This document shows positions 22,817 through 26,994 of a stretch of 26,994 nucleotides of DNA, piece after piece (position 1 is the stretch's first letter; the number at the start of each line of letters is the position of its first letter). The translations under genes and the position numbers were made by a program. The stretch is taken from positions 1,702 through 28,695 of the forward strand of contig DGEC01000104.1 in assembly GCA_002385745.1 (NCBI GenBank), in the 5' to 3' direction. This stretch comes from Firmicutes bacterium UBA3936. GTDB taxonomy: Bacteria; Bacillota; Dethiobacteria; Dethiobacterales; Dethiobacteraceae. The notes under the pieces are model-generated. The model did not search any database. It worked only from the letters and a program-made list of their open reading frames with translations, and was not told where the DNA came from.

Positions 22817-24679
22817 ATGACTGACTACAGGCAATATTTTCTGGAAAAAATTTTACCGCGGCTGGAGAAGCCCACCCGCTACCTGGGCAATGAGGTAAAT
22901 GCCATCAGCAAAGACCATGGCAAGTGCACGCAGCGCGTCGCCTTGGCCTTTCCCGATTTGTATGAAGTGGGCATGTCCCATTTGGGACTGAAAATACTTT
23001 ATTACATTATTAATAAAGAAGAACGGTGGCTTGCGGAACGGGTTTTTATGCCCGGTGCCGATCTGGAGGACATTTTGCTCCGGGAGAAGATACCGCTTTG
23101 TTCGCTGGAGACCACAACTCCTCTCGGGGAATTTGACCTGCTCGGGTTTACCCTGCAATATGAGTTGTCCTATGCCACCGTGCTGCAGATGCTTAAATTA
23201 AGCGGCATTCCTGTGGATGCGGCCGCCCGCGGCGATGCCGACCCCCTGGTGGTAGGGGGAGGCCCCTGCGCCTTTAACCCTGAACCGCTGGCGGATTTTT
23301 TTGATTTTTTTATTATCGGTGATGCGGAAGAAGCGCTGCCTGAAGTTTTGCGTATGCTGGAGCGGCATCCCGGGCTGTCCCGGCGGGAAAAACTGCAAAA
23401 AATACAGGCTGTCCGGGGTGTATATGTACCTTCCTTTTACAAGGAAATACGGGATGAAGACGGTACATACCGGAAAACGGTGCCGCTGCTTCCGTCTCTG
23501 CCCGCGAGAGTTAAGAGGGCCCTGGTGGCTGATTTGGACAAGGCGCCCTATCCTACCGATTTTATTGTCCCTTATGGCAGTATCATCCATGACCGGATGG
23601 TCCTTGAACTGTTCCGCGGCTGTACGCGGGGCTGCCGTTTTTGCCAGGCCGGCATTATCTACCGTCCGGTCAGGGAGCGGAAAAAAGAGACTTTGCTTGC
23701 TTTAGCCCGCAAGATGGTTAGGTCCACGGGGTATGAAGAAATGGCTTTAAGCTCCTTAAGTTCGGGAGATTACAGCGCCATCGATGAACTTGCCGCCGAA
23801 CTGGGCCGGGAACTGGCAAAAGAAGGTGTATCCCTTTCTTTGCCTTCCCTGCGGCTCGATTCTTTTTCCGAGGAAATGACCCGTGATTTGCAGCGTGTCA
23901 GGAAAAGCGGCCTGACCTTTGCTCCCGAGGCGGGTACGCAGCGCTTGCGTGACGTGATAAACAAGAATATTAGAGAGGAAGATTTACTGCAGGCTGTCGG
24001 CAAGGCTTTTGCCGCCGGCTGGACAAGAGTTAAGCTTTATTTCATGATTGGGCTGCCGACAGAAACGGATGAAGACTTAGCAGCCATTGCCCGGCTGGTC
24101 CGCCGGGTTGTGGCGGTTTACAGGGAAGCGGGGAATCGCGGCCGGCCGCAAGCAACCGTTTCCGCATCCGTATTTGTTCCTAAGGCACATACACCATTCC
24201 AGTGGGTGGGGCAAATCTCCCGCCAAGAAATGTTGCGCCGGCAGGAACTGCTGCGCAGGGCGCTGCGCATTCCGGGCGTCCAGTTTCAGTGGCATGACGC
24301 GGATGCGAGCATTTTGGAAGCCGCTCTTGCCCGGGGCGGCCGGGAGTTAATCCCCGTGATCAGGCAGGCTGCCGATTTGGGATGCAAGCTTGACGGCTGG
24401 GACGAGTATTTTGATATTGCACGCTGGCAGCGGGCCTTTAGTGAAAACGGGCTTAATTTGTTTGCCTGCGCGGAAAAGCGGTTTAGGCCGGAAGACCCCC
24501 TGCCGTGGGATCATCTTGATGCCGGAGTAACAAAAAAGTATTTATTAAGGGAGTTCCGCCGCGCCTTAAAGGGCGAGACAACCCCGGACTGCAGAGAGGG
24601 ATGTCTTGGCTGCGGCATGGCTCTGCTATTGCCCGATGATGCAGGAAAAGGAGTTTGTACCGTTGCGGATTTGGATTAA
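22817..24679 (+). CDS. TIGR03960-type B12-binding-like radical SAM protein, function unknown
   Basis: A 620-residue radical SAM protein. The N-terminal part (about 1-230) resembles the cobalamin-binding-type domain of this family. The radical SAM core follows, with the cluster motif C-T-R-G-C-R-F-C (CxxxCxxC) in ELFRGCTRGCRFCQAG near residues 259-274. The C-terminus holds a Cys-rich CREGCLGCG. The family is conserved in many bacteria but has no assigned reaction. It is nearly always followed by, or fused to, a DUF2344 protein, as here. I chose ATG 22817 because AGGGA lies just upstream and the first ATG at 22805 has no ribosome binding site; the choice is not certain. It overlaps the next gene. 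Confidence 0.88.
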   Translation: MTDYRQYFLEKILPRLEKPTRYLGNEVNAISKDHGKCTQRVALAFPDLYEVGMSHLGLKILYYIINKEERWLAERVFMPGADLEDILLREKIPLCSLETTTPLGEFDLLGFTLQYELSYATVLQMLKLSGIPVDAAARGDADPLVVGGGPCAFNPEPLADFFDFFIIGDAEEALPEVLRMLERHPGLSRREKLQKIQAVRGVYVPSFYKEIRDEDGTYRKTVPLLPSLPARVKRALVADLDKAPYPTDFIVPYGSIIHDRMVLELFRGCTRGCRFCQAGIIYRPVRERKKETLLALARKMVRSTGYEEMALSSLSSGDYSAIDELAAELGRELAKEGVSLSLPSLRLDSFSEEMTRDLQRVRKSGLTFAPEAGTQRLRDVINKNIREEDLLQAVGKAFAAGWTRVKLYFMIGLPTETDEDLAAIARLVRRVVAVYREAGNRGRPQATVSASVFVPKAHTPFQWVGQISRQEMLRRQELLRRALRIPGVQFQWHDADASILEAALARGGRELIPVIRQAADLGCKLDGWDEYFDIARWQRAFSENGLNLFACAEKRFRPEDPLPWDHLDAGVTKKYLLREFRRALKGETTPDCREGCLGCGMALLLPDDAGKGVCTVADLD

Positions 24680-25370
24680 ATTCAGTAAAGACGGTTTGCT
24701 GCGTTTCTTGTCCCATTTGGATCTTTTGCGGCTCTGGCAGAGAGCACTCCGGCGGGCCGGACTGCCTGTTGCTTACAGCAGGGGCTTCAACCCCCACCCC
24801 CGTTTGTCTTTCGCCTCCGCCCTGCCCGTTGGTATTGCAAGCAGGGCCGAATATGCGGATCTAGAGTTCCGGGAAGAAATTTCCGCAGGGGATATTGAGA
24901 GGCTTAAGTCCGCTTTGCCTTCCGGGATTGACATTGTGCGGTGGCGCCGGGTTCCGGCAAGGGCTCCTTCGCTGATGAGCCTGGTACGGGCTTGCCTTTG
25001 GACAGTTCCTTTACCGGCGGGAGATTTGAACCGGCATCTGGAGAGGCTGCAGTTGTCGGATGAATTGCCGGTCAGGAGAAAGACTAAAAAGGGTGAGAAA
25101 ATTATTGATATCAAGCCTCACATCTATTCCCTGGAAGCTGACGGGAAGGGAAAGCGGCTGGAGATGCTTTTGGCCTGTGGCAGCGAAGGGAGTGCCAAAC
25201 CGGTTGAAGTTTTGGCGCTTTTGCCCCTGCAGTGGGATACTGCGGGCCTGCTGCGCACAGAAATACTGCTTGCTGCCGGAGACTGCCTGCAGGCGCCCAT
25301 GCATGTTCTCCTGAAAGAAAAAGAGGTGTCTTTGAATGCAGAAGAAGATTATTATCAACTGCGAAAATAA
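24663..25370 (+). CDS. TIGR03936/DUF2344 radical SAM-linked protein
   Basis: A protein of about 235 residues belonging to the radical SAM-linked family, found adjacent to or fused with TIGR03960 radical SAM proteins. Its conserved opening is visible: FSKDGLLRFLSHLDLLRLWQRALRR, then SRGFNPHPRLSFASALPVGI. Function is unknown; it has no recognisable catalytic motif and may be a substrate- or RNA-binding partner. I use the TTG at 24663, nine bases after GGAAAAGGAG (24644-24653), giving the family-like start M-RIWIKFSKDG and a 17-nt overlap with the radical SAM gene. In-frame ATGs at 24636 and 24639 are alternatives without a clear ribosome binding site. The 3' end overlaps rng by 35 nt. Confidence 0.86.
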   Translation: MRIWIKFSKDGLLRFLSHLDLLRLWQRALRRAGLPVAYSRGFNPHPRLSFASALPVGIASRAEYADLEFREEISAGDIERLKSALPSGIDIVRWRRVPARAPSLMSLVRACLWTVPLPAGDLNRHLERLQLSDELPVRRKTKKGEKIIDIKPHIYSLEADGKGKRLEMLLACGSEGSAKPVEVLALLPLQWDTAGLLRTEILLAAGDCLQAPMHVLLKEKEVSLNAEEDYYQLRK

Positions 25371-26994
25371 GCAAACCAGGGTTGCAGTCCTGGAAAACGA
25401 AAAACTGGTGGAGATATACCTGGAACGCCCTATCTACCAAAGAGTTGTGGGCAACATATACAAGGGCGTGGTTGCCAATGTTTTGCCGGGAATGCAGGCC
25501 GCCTTTGTTGACATAGGGCTGGAACGGAACGCCTTTTTATATGTGGATGATGCCATCCAGCAAAACAGTGACGGTAAAAGGAAGCCAATAGAAAAAATGC
25601 TGCGTCCAGGCGATGAAATTATGGTACAAGTAATAAAGGAACCCTTTGGCAGCAAGGGCGCCCGCGTGACGAGACAGATTACCCTGCCCGGCCGTCATCT
25701 GGTTCTGATGCCTACTGCCAATTATACGGGGGTTTCCAGGCGGATTGAAAACGCTGAAGAAAGGGAAAGGCTGCGCCAGATAGTGGAAAAACTGCGTCCG
25801 GAGAACATGGGACTGATTGTCCGCACCGTTGCGGAAGGAACGGATGCGGCGACTTTACGGCAGGATTTAAATTTCTTAAAGCCGCTCTGGGAGCGGATAA
25901 AAAACCGTTTTCGCCAGAAGGCCGCTCCCTGTCTGATTTATCAGGATTTGGATCTGATTTACCGCATCATCAGAGACCTTTTTACGGAACAGATCGACCA
26001 GTTGGTAGTTGATACACGTTATGAATATGAAAAAATCCTGGAAACGCTGGAAGTAATTGATCCATCGCTGAAGGACAGAGTGGAGTTTTATTGCAGCAAG
26101 ACTCCCATCTTTGATGCTTACGGCATTGAAGCGGAGATAGAACGGGCCCTGTCCCGTGTTGTCTGGCTGGACTGTGGGGGGTACCTGGTGTTTGACCATA
26201 CGGAAGCCCTGACGGTAATTGATGTCAACACCGGTAAATATATAGGCAAAACCAACCTGGCCGATACGGTTTTGAAAACAAATTTGGAAGCGGCGGCGGA
26301 AATCATGCGGCAAACGAGGCTGCGGGATATCGGCGGAATTATTATCATTGATTTTATAGATATGGAAAATGAGGAACACGGCCGCCAGGTGCTGGATCTG
26401 CTGATAGAAAAAAGCAAGCTCGACCGGACAAAAACCCATGTTTTGGGATTGACCGGCCTTGGCCTTGTGGAAATGACACGCAAAAAAGCGCGGCAGGGTC
26501 TTGATGCCGTGCTGCAGCAAAGCTGCCCCTACTGCAACGGCCGCGGCAAAGTACTGGCATCCGAGGTCGTCAGCGCCCGTGTAGAAAGACAGCTGCGCAG
26601 TTTTCTGGACGGACTGGATGCCGAGGCTGTATTAATTGAACTACACCACAGCGTAGCAGGCCTTTTAATCGGCCCCAACGGTTCTTACCTGCGCAAACTG
26701 GAGGAGGAAACGGGCAAAAACATCTTTATCCGCGGCAACGACGCCATCCACATTGAGAAATACCGGATTGTGGCCGTGGGCAGCCTCTCGGATGTGCAGG
26801 CGCAGGCTTTCCCCGTATCTGTCGGAGAAAGGCTGAAAATAAAGGTGGAGGAGCCTCATGCCAACAATCCTTACGACGGTATTGCCCGCATCAGCGGTTT
26901 TGTTATCGACATCCAGTCCGGGGGGGCTTACGTGGGAGAAACTGTGGAGGTGGAAATCCAAGAGGTGGCCAAAACCTTTGCCCGGGCGATAATT
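25336..26994 (+). CDS. rng: Ribonuclease G/E family endoribonuclease (3' end outside window)
   Basis: Rne/Rng-family enzymes cleave single-stranded AU-rich RNA and mature rRNA and tRNA. The frame runs open from ATG 25336 (GAGGTG at 25323-25328) through the last base, 553 residues without a stop. The S1-like RNA-binding region is near residues 35-120. The metal-binding aspartates are Asp296 (VIDVNTGKYIG) and Asp339 (IIIIDFIDM). The Zn-link cysteines are Cys397 and Cys400 (CPYCNGRGK). The spacings 43 and 58 are identical to those between D303, D346 and C404 of E. coli RNase E. After the small-domain GPNG region, residues from about 492 onward (FPVSVGERLKIKVEEPH to AYVGETVEVEIQEV) look like a TRAM RNA-binding domain. 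In Firmicutes the gene usually stands before rplU-rpmA, which would lie just outside. Confidence 0.95.
   Translation, partial: MQKKIIINCENKQTRVAVLENEKLVEIYLERPIYQRVVGNIYKGVVANVLPGMQAAFVDIGLERNAFLYVDDAIQQNSDGKRKPIEKMLRPGDEIMVQVIKEPFGSKGARVTRQITLPGRHLVLMPTANYTGVSRRIENAEERERLRQIVEKLRPENMGLIVRTVAEGTDAATLRQDLNFLKPLWERIKNRFRQKAAPCLIYQDLDLIYRIIRDLFTEQIDQLVVDTRYEYEKILETLEVIDPSLKDRVEFYCSKTPIFDAYGIEAEIERALSRVVWLDCGGYLVFDHTEALTVIDVNTGKYIGKTNLADTVLKTNLEAAAEIMRQTRLRDIGGIIIIDFIDMENEEHGRQVLDLLIEKSKLDRTKTHVLGLTGLGLVEMTRKKARQGLDAVLQQSCPYCNGRGKVLASEVVSARVERQLRSFLDGLDAEAVLIELHHSVAGLLIGPNGSYLRKLEEETGKNIFIRGNDAIHIEKYRIVAVGSLSDVQAQAFPVSVGERLKIKVEEPHANNPYDGIARISGFVIDIQSGGAYVGETVEVEIQEVAKTFARAII

Noticed and set aside
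25876..26520. Open frame (214 codons) on the - strand inside rng
   Set aside because: Antisense shadow of the RNase G catalytic domain, where all metal-binding residues are intact on the + strand.
1..26994. Mobile elements, CRISPR arrays, tRNA/rRNA genes, or a defence system
   Set aside because: No transposase, integrase, phage or Cas-like protein, no regularly spaced repeats, and no tRNA or rRNA motifs were seen; the only tandem repeat is the coding one in the antiporter-like subunit.

Overview
The window is about 27 kb of chromosome from what looks like a spore-forming anaerobic Firmicute of the Clostridia/Peptococcia type. The gene order valS-folC ... maf-radC-mreBCD ... minCD ... spoIVFAB-like ... 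rng is the conserved Firmicute cell-shape and division neighbourhood (Bacillus subtilis has valS-folC ... maf-radC-mreBCD-minCD-spoIVFAB). MinE, an Rnf complex in clostridial order C-D-G-E-A-B, and the absence of any respiratory oxidase point to an anaerobe. All supported genes are on the + strand. I see no insertion sequence, phage gene, CRISPR array, tRNA or rRNA.

Layout. 1-1901: 3' end of valS, then folC. 2051-7130: the complete rnfCDGEAB operon, a membrane ferredoxin:NAD+ oxidoreductase that pumps ions, closed by a very strong intrinsic terminator. 7174-7606: about 430 nt of non-coding DNA with several stem-loops and a good sigma-A promoter. 7607-11392: two paralogous NuoL/M/N/MrpA/D-type proton-conducting membrane subunits without electron-input subunits. 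The second ends in six exact 25-residue repeats followed by a membrane anchor. 11487-12002: a Gx-transporter/heptaprenyl diphosphate synthase component I-like membrane protein. 12094-13383: maf and radC. 13456-17711: mreB-mreC-mreD-mrdA, with its own promoter and a terminator. 17847-19621: minC-minD-minE. 19742-20848: rodA. 20982-22654: a SpoIVFA-like protein with a degenerate LytM domain and a SpoIVFB-like site-2 protease. 22817-25370: the uncharacterised radical SAM protein (TIGR03960 type) and its linked protein (TIGR03936/DUF2344 type). 25336-26994: RNase G, running off the end of the window, with a TRAM-like C-terminus.

How they work together. MreBCD, PBP2 (MrdA) and RodA form the lateral-wall elongasome, and MinCDE places the division septum. 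The SpoIVF pair would act in the mother cell to control pro-sigma-K processing. The energy cassette (Rnf plus two antiporter-like subunits) lies between folC and maf, a segment whose content differs between Firmicutes (comC and spoIIB in B. subtilis).

The least ordinary parts are the 25-residue repeat tail of the second antiporter-like subunit, the stand-alone two-subunit antiporter cassette next to rnf, the structured non-coding stretch ahead of it, and an RnfG with two FMN-binding domains. Several starts were moved downstream of the longest possible ORF because of promoters, ribosome binding sites and family N-termini; these are given entry by entry.
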